Positions 36,978 to 44,900 of a DNA stretch of 64,000 nt are shown piece by piece; within the stretch, counting starts at the first letter, position 1, and each line of letters begins with the position of its first letter. The notes under the pieces were generated by a model. That model saw nothing but the letters and a program-made list of their open reading frames with translations, was not told the DNA's origin and made no database searches. The position numbers and the translations under genes are program-made. The DNA lies in the NCBI RefSeq assembly GCF_014161445.1, contig NZ_JABBXA010000005.1, positions 62,001 to 126,000 on the forward strand, written 5' to 3'. Source of the stretch: Microbispora sp. H13382 (GTDB lineage Bacteria; Actinomycetota; Actinomycetes; Streptosporangiales; Streptosporangiaceae).

Positions 36978-37631
36978 ATGACGGGTACGGGCGACGGGGG
37001 CCTGTCCGACCTCATCATCCGGGTGGCGACCCGCCTGTTCGCCGGGCTGGGCTACGACGGTACGGACATGCGGCAGATCGCCGACGCCGCGGGCGTCGAC
37101 GTGACCATGATCAGGCGGCAGTTCGGCGACAAGCGGACGCTCTATCTCGCGGTCATGGATCGCATGAACCGCTATCACAACGCCGTCCTGGAGAAGGGCG
37201 TCAAGGACCTCGTCAGCGCACCGCCAGAACGCAGGATCGCCGCCTTGCACGCGCTCCTCGACCGATACATCGACTTCTGCTGCCGGCAGCCGGAGTATCC
37301 GGCGCTCTACACCTTCAGATGGCTCTCCGACGCCAGCGACGTCCCCGAGCTGGAGTCGATGTACGCCGCGCCGGCGGCGCAGTTCGTGAGCGACAGCGTC
37401 GCTCCCCTGGTGACCGCCCCGGACGTGGACGTGGACTACATGATCAGCTCGGTCATCTGGTGCGTCCACAGCTTCGTGCAGAGCGGCGTGTACGACCGGT
37501 CGGGCCGGCGTTACGGCCACGACCATCCCGGAGCGCTGTGGCACTTCCGCAGGCACCTGCACCAGATGGTCCATCGCACCCTCCGCCTGCCGGGAGAGCC
37601 CCCGCCGGTCGAGCGTCCGTCTCACGGGTGA
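36978..37631 (+). CDS. TetR/AcrR-family transcriptional regulator
   Basis: This 217-residue protein has an N-terminal TetR helix-turn-helix (about 10-56): DLIIRVATRLFAGLGYDGT followed by MRQIADAAGVDVTMIRRQFGDKRTLY. The helical ligand-binding region begins around 60. No strong ribosome site precedes the ATG, so the start is uncertain. The ligand is unknown. It lies divergently from the SARP gene and could regulate it or itself through the dyad at 36874-36896. Confidence 0.88.
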   Translation: MTGTGDGGLSDLIIRVATRLFAGLGYDGTDMRQIADAAGVDVTMIRRQFGDKRTLYLAVMDRMNRYHNAVLEKGVKDLVSAPPERRIAALHALLDRYIDFCCRQPEYPALYTFRWLSDASDVPELESMYAAPAAQFVSDSVAPLVTAPDVDVDYMISSVIWCVHSFVQSGVYDRSGRRYGHDHPGALWHFRRHLHQMVHRTLRLPGEPPPVERPSHG

Positions 37632-37722
37632 AGCCCCGCCCGCGCGCCGGACATCGACCCGGGACGGGCGTGGTAGTAATGAGACCCGCGGAGGAGGCCG
37701 TACAGACAGAGTTGGTGCAACC

Positions 37723-38100
37723 ATGACCGAGCGGTACCTCGGCGTTCTCGGCATCGGCGAGGCGCTGGGCGTGAGCCGGCACGCGGTGCACAAGTGGCGC
37801 TCGCGCTACCCCGCCGACTCGGCGCACCCGTTCCCCGAGCCCGATGTCGAGGTCGACGGGACTCCCGGCTGGCGCCCCGACCGGCTGACGGAGATCACGG
37901 AGTGGCGCAACGGCCTGCCGGGCCGCGGTACCGGTGGCGGGCGCCCCACCGCCGCGCGCCAGGAATATCTCAGGGAAGCGGCGGCGCGAGGCATGGACCG
38001 GGACGAGGCGCTGCGCGCGCTCGCCACGCTCGCCGAAGAGTTTCCCGAGATGACCGAGCCGGAGATCTGCGCATGGCTCATCGGGCACTGGCGGCGCTGA
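37723..38100 (+). CDS. Small helix-turn-helix protein, unrecognised
   Basis: This 125-residue protein opens YLGVLGIGEALGVSRHAVHKWRSRYP, an excisionase/MerR-like helix-turn-helix followed by a P-E-P-D-V wing. GWRPDRLTEITEWRNGLPGRG follows, and the C-terminal half is helical and acidic. The layout resembles small actinomycete DNA-binding proteins found with many unrelated genes. It follows the TetR gene by 91 bp and may be co-transcribed. Its function is not known. Confidence 0.65.
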   Translation: MTERYLGVLGIGEALGVSRHAVHKWRSRYPADSAHPFPEPDVEVDGTPGWRPDRLTEITEWRNGLPGRGTGGGRPTAARQEYLREAAARGMDRDEALRALATLAEEFPEMTEPEICAWLIGHWRR

Positions 38101-38141
38101 CACGTCCCCGCGCACCAGGTCGGCCGGGGCGTCGGGCTTCC

Positions 38142-38176
38142 CACAGAAGTACGGTTCCGTGAACTACACTTCTGTG
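38142..38176. promoter_or_regulatory. Inverted repeat before the DUF234-type ATPase gene
   Basis: CACAGAAGT (38142-38150) and ACTTCTGTG (38168-38176) are perfect inverse copies. The centre holds ACGGTTCCGT, itself an inverted repeat. The second arm abuts the AAGGAGG ribosome site of the ATPase gene, so repressor binding or a hairpin could block translation or transcription. Confidence 0.45.
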
Positions 38177-38188
38177 AAGGAGGTGCCC

Positions 38189-39655
38189 GTGATTCCCAAG
38201 CCCGAGCGGATGTTCGACCGAGTGCGGGAGTGGCAGGGGCTCGCCTCCTTCGCGTCGGCGGGTGCGATGAGCGGGGCCACGCTCGGAATCGTCAGCGGAC
38301 GCCGTAGGCAGGGAAAAAGCTTCCTCCTGCAGGCTCTGGCGGAGGAGACCGGTGGCATGTACTTCGCCGCCACGGAGGCCACGGAGGCGGAGTCGCTCCG
38401 GCTCTTCGCGGACGCGCTCGTACGGCATACGCGGGAGGTGCCGGAGCGTCCATTCCGCGATTGGAACGACGCGATCGCGGAGCTGTTCCACACGTTCCGA
38501 AGCCGGCCGACCCTGGTGGTCGTGGACGAGTTTCCCTTCCTGTCCAGAGTCACGCCGAGCCTCCCCTCCATCGTCCAGCGTGAACTCGGCCCGGGCGGCA
38601 GCGGGCGGGACAGCTCCGCCCGACTGATCCTCTGTGGCTCCGCGATGGCGGTCATGGGCGGGCTGCTCGCGGGGCAGGCACCGCTGCGGGGGCGGGCCGG
38701 GCTCGAACTGGTCGTCCGACCCTTCGGCTACCGCGACGCCGCGCGGTTCTGGGGGCTGACGGACCCGCGCCTGGCCGTGCTCGTGCACTCGATCGTCGGG
38801 GGCACTCCCGCGTACCGGTATGAGTTCACACAAGGTGACACGCCCGCCGGCCTGGCGGATTTCGATTCCTGGGTGGTCAGGAGCGTTCTCAACCCGCAGA
38901 AGCCTCTCTTCCGTGAGGCCCGGTATCTCCTCGCGGAGGAATCGGATATTCGCGATCCGGCGCTGTACCACTCGGTGCTGGCCGCCATCGCCAGTGGAAA
39001 CACCACGAACGGTGGCATCGCGAGTTACATAGGCCGCAGGTCGGATCAGATCACCCATCCGCTCAACGTCCTCGAGGACTGCGCGCTGATCGCCCGTGAG
39101 CCGGACGTCTTCCGCCAGGGCCGTTCCCGCTACCGCATCGTCGAGCCCCTGATCACCTTCTACGAGGGTGTGATGCGGCGGCGCTGGCCGGAGCTGGAGG
39201 CGTACCGCGGCGAGACGGTGTGGGGGTCGGTGCGTGAGACCTTCCTGGCCCAAATCGTGGGCCCGCATTTCGAGGCTCTGTGCCGCGACTACGCCATGGG
39301 CGTCGGCGAAGAAGTGTTCGGGGGTTTCCCCGCCACAGTGGGCGCGGGCACGGTGAACGACCCGGAGAACCGCACCCAGATAGAGATCGATGTGGCGGTC
39401 TTCTCTCCCCCTGATGGAGACCGGGCGGGCAGGCTGTTGTCCCTGGGGGAGGCGAAGTGGGGGGAGACGATGAGCCACCACCACGTGGGGCGGCTCACCC
39501 GGGCCCGCGACCTCCTCGCCGCCAAGGGCTACGACACCCGCGACACGGTCCTGGCCTGCTACGGCGGTTCCGGCTTCACAGCCGACTTGCGGGCCTCGGC
39601 CGCCTCGGACGACCGCCTCCGTCTCATCGGCCTCGACGAGATCTACGGCAGCTGA
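38189..39655 (+). CDS. AAA ATPase with C-terminal DUF234-like nuclease-fold domain
   Basis: This 488-residue protein opens with an AAA domain: GIVSGRRRQGKSFLLQAL is the P-loop and TLVVVDEFPFL the Walker B motif. A winged-helix segment follows (about 265-325, NGGIASYIGRRSDQITHPLNVLEDC). The C-terminal domain has IEIDVAVFS and SLGEAKWG, like the E-x-D ... E-x-K of a PD-(D/E)xK fold. Such proteins are common in archaea and scattered in bacteria, and their role is not settled. The GTG at 38189 is preferred because AAGGAGG lies five bases before it; a GTG at 38159 is upstream. Confidence 0.82.
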   Translation: MIPKPERMFDRVREWQGLASFASAGAMSGATLGIVSGRRRQGKSFLLQALAEETGGMYFAATEATEAESLRLFADALVRHTREVPERPFRDWNDAIAELFHTFRSRPTLVVVDEFPFLSRVTPSLPSIVQRELGPGGSGRDSSARLILCGSAMAVMGGLLAGQAPLRGRAGLELVVRPFGYRDAARFWGLTDPRLAVLVHSIVGGTPAYRYEFTQGDTPAGLADFDSWVVRSVLNPQKPLFREARYLLAEESDIRDPALYHSVLAAIASGNTTNGGIASYIGRRSDQITHPLNVLEDCALIAREPDVFRQGRSRYRIVEPLITFYEGVMRRRWPELEAYRGETVWGSVRETFLAQIVGPHFEALCRDYAMGVGEEVFGGFPATVGAGTVNDPENRTQIEIDVAVFSPPDGDRAGRLLSLGEAKWGETMSHHHVGRLTRARDLLAAKGYDTRDTVLACYGGSGFTADLRASAASDDRLRLIGLDEIYGS

Positions 39656-39695
39656 AGCCCGGTCGCTCAGGCCGGCCTCGGCTTCGGCCGCATCC

Positions 39696-39709
39696 CCGCC
39701 GTACGGCGG
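39696..39709. terminator. Short palindrome between convergent genes
   Basis: CCGCCGTACGGCGG is a perfect 14-bp palindrome in the 100-bp gap between the ATPase gene and the LCP gene. It may form a terminator hairpin, but has almost no loop and no T-tract. Confidence 0.3.
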
Positions 39710-39755
39710 TTCCGCACGCCCCACGCCAGGCGGGACGTCCGGTCGCCCCGGGCGG

Positions 39756-41258
39756 TCACTTCTTGCAGATGTTCTGCGTGGCGGTGCGGGCGGTGGGGGT
39801 CGCCTGCGGCGTGGGCGCCGCAGGCGTCGCGGAGCCCTCCGGCGCGGCCACGGTCACCTTCTTCACGTCGTGGTTCCGCTGGCCCACGACGACCTCGATG
39901 CCGGTCACGTCCGGTTGCTCGCGCAACTCCGCGCCCGGGATGGCGGCGGCCACCGTACGCGCCGAGTCCTCGCGGCCGGGCGGGTAGCGGATGACGGTGG
40001 TGGCGAAGTCGCGCCGGGCCGTGTTGCCGGGCGTCGAGGGCACCATGAAGCCCGCTTCGACGAGGCGGGCCTTCGTGGTCGCGCCGAGGCCGGTGACGGA
40101 CGTCCCGTTGAGCACCTTGACCGAGATCCGGGCGGGCGGGATCGTGAGCGCCGTCGGCGAGGTCGTGGGGGTCGCCGAGGCCGCGGGGCTGCCCGAAGGA
40201 GACACCGAGGCCTTCGCCGACGGCTTGACGAGGGCCTGGTCGGCGTCGATCCGCCGGAACAGTTCGCGGGCGGCGGCCTTGTCCCACAGCACCGCCGACT
40301 CGCCCGTCGGCGCCTGGTAGTTCACGTCGGCCAGCGGCACGGTCGCGAACGACACGTCGTCGGTCGAGACGGCCTTGAACTGGTCGACCATGCCGAGCAG
40401 GTTCTTCTGCAGGTCCGGGTCCACCTTGATCGTCCTGAAGGTGGAGTCGAGGAACCCCTTGAGCCTGATCGGATTGGCCAGCGTGCCGCCGCTGAGCGCC
40501 TTGTTGAGCAGCGCGGAGATGACCTGCTGCTGCCGGTCGATGCGGTCGAGGTCGGAGCGCGCGGTGGCCCTCGTGCGGGCGTAGGCGAGCGCGTTGACGC
40601 CGTCCAGCGTGTACGTCCCCGGCTGCAGGTTCAGCTTGGTCTTCGGGTCGTCGATGGTCACCGGCGTGCAGACGGTCACCCCGCCCAGCGACTCCACCAC
40701 GCCGATGAACCCGAGCACGTTGACCTCGATGTAGTGGTTGATGCGCAGCCCCGTCGCCTGCTCCACCGTCTTGACCGCCAGCTTGGCGCCGCCGAACTGG
40801 TACGCCGCGTTGATCTTGTGCTCGCCCTTGCCGGGAACCGTCGTCCAGGTGTCCCGCGGCAGGCTGACGACGGTGACCTTGCTGTGGTCCTCCGACAGGT
40901 GGATCACCATCATCGTGTCGGTGCGCTCGCCGACGTCGCGGCCGAGATGGAGCTGGTTCTGCTGGCGCCTGCTCAGGTTGTCGCGCCGGTCCACGCCCAC
41001 GAGCAGGATGTTCATCGCGCCCCGGGACCCGGCGTCGCTCGTGCCCGCTTCCACCGACTCGATCTGGTTGAACGCGTAGTTCTGCGCCAGCCACGTGACG
41101 CCGGAACCGATCAGCACTGCTCCGGACAGCGAGCCCGAAATGACCAGGGATCGGAGGTTCGACCTCCGCTGGCGGGCGCGTTGCGCCGTCAGCCTCACCC
41201 CGCCGTACCCGTCGCCCCCTACGCGGACGCCGGAGTCCTCCCCATCGTCGCCGGGCAT
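39756..41258 (-). CDS. LCP (LytR-CpsA-Psr) glycopolymer ligase with LytR_C domain
   Basis: This 500-residue protein has a basic cytoplasmic tail, one transmembrane helix (about 36-57), an LCP domain (about 85-290) and a C-terminal LytR_C domain (about 365-455) after a Ser/Pro/Thr linker. LCP motifs are NILLVGVDRRDN, RTDTMMVIHLS, VVSLPRDTWTTVPG, KINAAYQFGG and ALAYARTRA. These carry the Arg/Asp residues that bind the pyrophosphate of a polyprenyl-linked polymer. LCP enzymes attach teichoic acids or other polymers to peptidoglycan. The polymer genes are just beyond it. GGAGGA precedes the ATG. Confidence 0.93.
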   Translation of the reverse strand: MPGDDGEDSGVRVGGDGYGGVRLTAQRARQRRSNLRSLVISGSLSGAVLIGSGVTWLAQNYAFNQIESVEAGTSDAGSRGAMNILLVGVDRRDNLSRRQQNQLHLGRDVGERTDTMMVIHLSEDHSKVTVVSLPRDTWTTVPGKGEHKINAAYQFGGAKLAVKTVEQATGLRINHYIEVNVLGFIGVVESLGGVTVCTPVTIDDPKTKLNLQPGTYTLDGVNALAYARTRATARSDLDRIDRQQQVISALLNKALSGGTLANPIRLKGFLDSTFRTIKVDPDLQKNLLGMVDQFKAVSTDDVSFATVPLADVNYQAPTGESAVLWDKAAARELFRRIDADQALVKPSAKASVSPSGSPAASATPTTSPTALTIPPARISVKVLNGTSVTGLGATTKARLVEAGFMVPSTPGNTARRDFATTVIRYPPGREDSARTVAAAIPGAELREQPDVTGIEVVVGQRNHDVKKVTVAAPEGSATPAAPTPQATPTARTATQNICKK

Positions 41259-41296
41259 TCCCGTCCTCCGGTTGCCTTCTCCACCCCTCCGTACAG

Positions 41297-41302
41297 TAGC
41301 GT
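41297..41302 (+). promoter_or_regulatory. Probable -10 box of the GT2 gene
   Basis: TAGCGT lies ten bases before the ATG at 41313, in the 54-bp divergent gap after the LCP start. No ribosome site is visible, so the transcript is probably leaderless or nearly so. Confidence 0.4.
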
Positions 41303-41312
41303 GAGCGCCGCC

Positions 41313-42371
41313 ATGAAGCCCTTTCCCGACTCGCGACAGTCGAGCCAGAATCCCGCGCGGAACTGGCCACCGATCTCGGTGATCATGCCGGTACTGAACG
41401 AGGAGCGGCACCTGCGCGACGCCGTGCGGCAGGTTCTCGAACAGGACTACGAGGGCCCGCTCGAGGTCGTCATCAGCGTGGGTCCCTCCCACGACCGCAC
41501 GCAGGAGGTGGCCGACGCGATCGCGGCCGCGGACCCCCGCGTCGTCGTCGTGCCGAACCCCACCGGCCGCACCCCCAACGCGTTGAACGCCGCCATCGCC
41601 GCGTCCCGCAACCCCGTCGTCGCGCGGGTCGACGGGCACGCCATCCTGCCCCGCGACTACCTCCGTACGGCCGTGGAGACGCTGGAGCAGACCGGGGCCG
41701 ACAACGTCGGCGGCATCATGGCCGCCGAGGGGATCACGCCGTTCGAGCACGCGGTGGCCTGCGCCATGACCTCGAAGATCGGCGTGGGCAACGCGCGGTT
41801 CCACACGGGCGGGGAGGCCGGCCCGGCCGACACCGTCTATCTGGGCGTCTTCCGCCGCAGCGCCCTCGACCGGGTGGGCGGCTACGACGAGCACTTCCTG
41901 CGCGCGCAGGACTGGGAGATGAACCACCGCATCCGGGAGACCGGCGGGCTGGTGTGGTTCCAGCCGAGGATGCGCGTCACCTACCGTCCCCGGCCCAACG
42001 TGCGCGCCCTGGCCAAGCAGTACTTCCACTACGGCCGCTGGCGGCGGGTCGTCTCCCGCACCCACCAGGGCACGATCAACCTGCGCTACCTCGCCCCGCC
42101 CGCCGCGGTGGCGGCGATGGCGCTGGGACTGGTGGTCTCGCCGTTCTTCTGGCCCGGCCTGCTGATCCCCGGCGGCTACCTCGCGGCGATCCTCGCGGGC
42201 TCGGTCCTCACCGGCCGCGGACTGTCCGGCGCCGCGCTCTTACGCCTGCCGCTGGTGTACGCCACCATGCACGTCTCGTGGGGGACGGGCTTCCTGACCA
42301 GCCCCCCGAAGCTCAGCAAGCCACGTCCCAAGCCCGAACGGGCGAGTCTAGAGGACCTCTTCGAAGACTGA
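41313..42371 (+). CDS. Glycosyltransferase family 2 (membrane-associated)
   Basis: This 352-residue GT-A enzyme has ISVIMPVLNEERHL at the nucleotide site, VARVDGHAILPRDYL (a D-x-H variant of the metal-binding DxD), and LRAQDWEMNHRI, with the usual ED position occupied by QD. Two hydrophobic segments lie near the C-terminus (about 265-285 and 295-315). It resembles ExoA-like succinoglycan glycosyltransferases. A TTA codon occurs at 42240-42242. It overlaps the end of the Uma2-like gene by 24 bases, tail to tail. Confidence 0.88.
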   Translation: MKPFPDSRQSSQNPARNWPPISVIMPVLNEERHLRDAVRQVLEQDYEGPLEVVISVGPSHDRTQEVADAIAAADPRVVVVPNPTGRTPNALNAAIAASRNPVVARVDGHAILPRDYLRTAVETLEQTGADNVGGIMAAEGITPFEHAVACAMTSKIGVGNARFHTGGEAGPADTVYLGVFRRSALDRVGGYDEHFLRAQDWEMNHRIRETGGLVWFQPRMRVTYRPRPNVRALAKQYFHYGRWRRVVSRTHQGTINLRYLAPPAAVAAMALGLVVSPFFWPGLLIPGGYLAAILAGSVLTGRGLSGAALLRLPLVYATMHVSWGTGFLTSPPKLSKPRPKPERASLEDLFED

Positions 42372-42962
42372 GGTGTCCAGCGTGAAGCCGATCGGGTGGG
42401 GGACGTGGATCTCCCGCCCGAACGGCACCGTCGAGGTCACCTGGTACTGACCCTCCTTGGGGTCGCTGTAGACCGTGACCGAGGCCGGCTTCGTCAGCGG
42501 GTCCACGAGGAGAAACACCGGGACCCCGCCTCCGGCGTAGATCGCCGGCTTCTTGACGCGGTCGTCCTCCCGGCTGCCCTTCGACACCACCTCGGCGACC
42601 AGCATCAGCCCCGAGGACAGCAGCTCACGTTCCCCCCAGCGCGGGCAGTCCCTGGGGGCGAGGACGAAGTCCGGCTCGACCGGGTCCCGGCTGCCGTCGA
42701 TGCACACGTCCACGTTGCCCGCCCAGGCGCGCCAGTCGCGCTCGTCCATGAGGGGAATGAACGCGCGGAACAGGCGCATGGCGGCTTGGCCGTGTTCGGG
42801 GGTGCCCACGGGGCTCACTATCAGTCTCCCGTCGATGATCTCGGTCCGCAGACCCGGAAGTGGGGGCAGCGAATCGAACAGCTCACGGGGAGTGCCGGGC
42901 AGCGGCCGCTCGGGTACGGGTGCCAGAGCGGGACCGTGGGGTTTGCGTGAGATCGCGACCAT
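42348..42962 (-). CDS. Uma2-family (PD-(D/E)XK) endonuclease-like protein
   Basis: This 204-residue protein of the DUF820/Uma2 family has the nuclease-fold residues EPDFVLAPRD (Asp), LMLVAEVVSKGS (Glu) and DRVKKPAIYAGGGVPVFLLVDP (Lys and the GV-x-LVDP strand). Uma2 proteins are abundant in multicellular bacteria, and their biological role is unclear. The ATG at 42962 has AAGGGA upstream. It is probably a single gene inserted in the glycan region. Confidence 0.88.
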   Translation of the reverse strand: MVAISRKPHGPALAPVPERPLPGTPRELFDSLPPLPGLRTEIIDGRLIVSPVGTPEHGQAAMRLFRAFIPLMDERDWRAWAGNVDVCIDGSRDPVEPDFVLAPRDCPRWGERELLSSGLMLVAEVVSKGSREDDRVKKPAIYAGGGVPVFLLVDPLTKPASVTVYSDPKEGQYQVTSTVPFGREIHVPHPIGFTLDTSVFEEVL

Positions 42963-43015
42963 GGGCGTATCCCTTCGTGTCCGCGTCGATACGCTGAGTT
43001 GACGCGGCCAGTATT

Positions 43016-44866
43016 TCAGTCGCGGGCGGCAGGGGCGAGGGCTTCGAGGCCGAGGGAGCGGGCGCGCGCCTCGGCCCGGGCGGCGGCACGCCGTACGGCC
43101 TCCTCGAAGCGGGCCAGCGGGTCCGGATGGTCGGCGCCGAGCAGGTAGGCGCGCAGGGCCCGCCGGGCGGCGGCCATGTCGTCGCCTCCCGGGGCGTCGA
43201 GACGGCGCAGGATGTCCGGCAGCTCGGCCAGGTCGGCCCCGAGCAGGTACGCCGCCCCCGCGGCCGGGTAGCGCTCGCGGAACCGGTCCTCCGGCAGGCC
43301 CGCCACGTTGGCCACGACGTACGGCTTGCCGCTGGCCACGAAGTCCGACACCACGCTGGAGATGTCCGAGATCAGCACGTCCGCCTCGTTGAAGCACTCG
43401 TACAGCGACAGCTCGCGGCCGGTCACGACGAGGTGCGGCATGCCGGTGCTCTCGTGCAGCAGAGTCATGATCTTCCGGTGCGCCGCGCGGGCGGCCGGCG
43501 AGCGGTGGCCGGTCAGCGGGTGCGGCTTGTAGATCACCCGCACCGGCCGGTCCAGCAGGGCGCGCACGATCGCGGGGCCCATGGCGACCAGCGAGCTGTG
43601 GAACAGGTCGTCGCTCCAGCCCTCCCAGGTGGGCGCGTACAGGACGGTCCGGTACGGCGCCGCCCCCTCGGCGTACGGACTGGTCCGCCGCACCCCGGCG
43701 AGCTGGGGGCGGCCGACCTCCTCGACGGCCTCGTCCCGCACGCCCACCTGGGCACGCAGGTAGCGGTCCCGCCCGGCGGGCCCGGCCACCCAGACCTCGT
43801 CGTACACCTTCGTGTACGGGTTGAAGGACGCCTCCTTGTCGCTGTCGCCGTGGCCGATGAACACGCTCCGCACGCCCGCCACCCTGAGCATGTGGATGTT
43901 GTTGCCGACGTTGGCGGGGAACAGCGCGACCCGCACGCCGTCGAGCGCGCGGAAGTTCATGAGGTCGACGGAGGCGGGGACGCACACCACCGGCAGCGTC
44001 GTCGGCCCGAGGGCCGTGACCAGCGCCCGCTCGCGCAGCACCACCAGCGTCCTCGGCGTGATGCGCTCCAGCGTCCCGAGCCACATCGTGGCCTGGTAGG
44101 CCGCCGTGACCGGCCCGGAGAAGTACATGACGACCTCGGGCCGGTAGGCGGCGACCCAGTCGTCCACGACCGCGAGGACCCGGCGCCGGTCGCCCAGGTG
44201 CCTGGCCCGCCGCGCGTGCGTCAGCAGCGCGGCCACCGCGACGACCTCCAGCGCCAGGGCCGCGGCGGCGCCCGCCGCGCCCGTCCAGCCCAGGCCCGCC
44301 GACGCCCCGGCCGCGGCCGGCACGACCGCGAGCGCGTCCAGGTAGAGCAGCCTGGCGCCCCGCCAGGTGAGCAGCGCGCGGGACGGCGCGGGCGAAACCC
44401 GCAGCGCGGGCAGGTCGATGTTGCGGGTCACGACCGGCATCTGGTTGTGCCGGCGGTCGACGTGCTCGGCGAGCCACGTCTGCACCGCCCGCAGACCGTG
44501 GAACAGGAACAGCCCGGCCGCGAACGCCGCGAACCACCACGGCCGCCCCGGGGCCAGCCGCGCCAGCAGCACGACGACGGCCGTCTCACGCGACAGGAAG
44601 CGGACCGTGGCCCCGAGATGGGCCCGGCTCAGCGTCCCCGCCGCCCGGCCGGGCAGCGCGATCTCCGCGGCGTACGACAGCGGCACGAGCACCGCGAAGG
44701 TCGCGGGCAGCGGCCACACGGCGGCCGCGAGCATGGCCGGGTACGACGCGAGCGTGATCGCGGTGAACGCGCTCCTGCGCCCACCGGCCATGCCTCTCAG
44801 CGCCGGCCGCCGGACCAGCCTGACCAGTGCGTTCGGGGCCCTGCGCCCCCTGATGATTCCCCCCAT
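43016..44866 (-). CDS. CDP-glycerol glycerophosphotransferase (TagF/TarF-like) with membrane N-terminus
   Basis: This 616-residue protein has an N-terminal part (about 25-230) with several hydrophobic helices and a C-terminal GT-B catalytic domain (about 235-600). Signature residues are FIGHGDSDKEASFNPYTKVYDEVW, LYAPTWEGWSDDLFHSS and IYKPHPLTGHR, matching the two active-site histidine regions of TagF. ADVLISDISSVVSDFVASGKP is the CDP-glycerol site. TagF/TarF enzymes polymerise glycerol-phosphate in teichoic acid. It lies 34 bp downstream of the cytidylyltransferase/reductase gene, so they form one operon. Confidence 0.9.
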   Translation of the reverse strand: MGGIIRGRRAPNALVRLVRRPALRGMAGGRRSAFTAITLASYPAMLAAAVWPLPATFAVLVPLSYAAEIALPGRAAGTLSRAHLGATVRFLSRETAVVVLLARLAPGRPWWFAAFAAGLFLFHGLRAVQTWLAEHVDRRHNQMPVVTRNIDLPALRVSPAPSRALLTWRGARLLYLDALAVVPAAAGASAGLGWTGAAGAAAALALEVVAVAALLTHARRARHLGDRRRVLAVVDDWVAAYRPEVVMYFSGPVTAAYQATMWLGTLERITPRTLVVLRERALVTALGPTTLPVVCVPASVDLMNFRALDGVRVALFPANVGNNIHMLRVAGVRSVFIGHGDSDKEASFNPYTKVYDEVWVAGPAGRDRYLRAQVGVRDEAVEEVGRPQLAGVRRTSPYAEGAAPYRTVLYAPTWEGWSDDLFHSSLVAMGPAIVRALLDRPVRVIYKPHPLTGHRSPAARAAHRKIMTLLHESTGMPHLVVTGRELSLYECFNEADVLISDISSVVSDFVASGKPYVVANVAGLPEDRFRERYPAAGAAYLLGADLAELPDILRRLDAPGGDDMAAARRALRAYLLGADHPDPLARFEEAVRRAAARAEARARSLGLEALAPAARD

Positions 44867-44900
44867 GGGCGAGCGCTCGTCCCTCCGTAGATGGTTGCGG

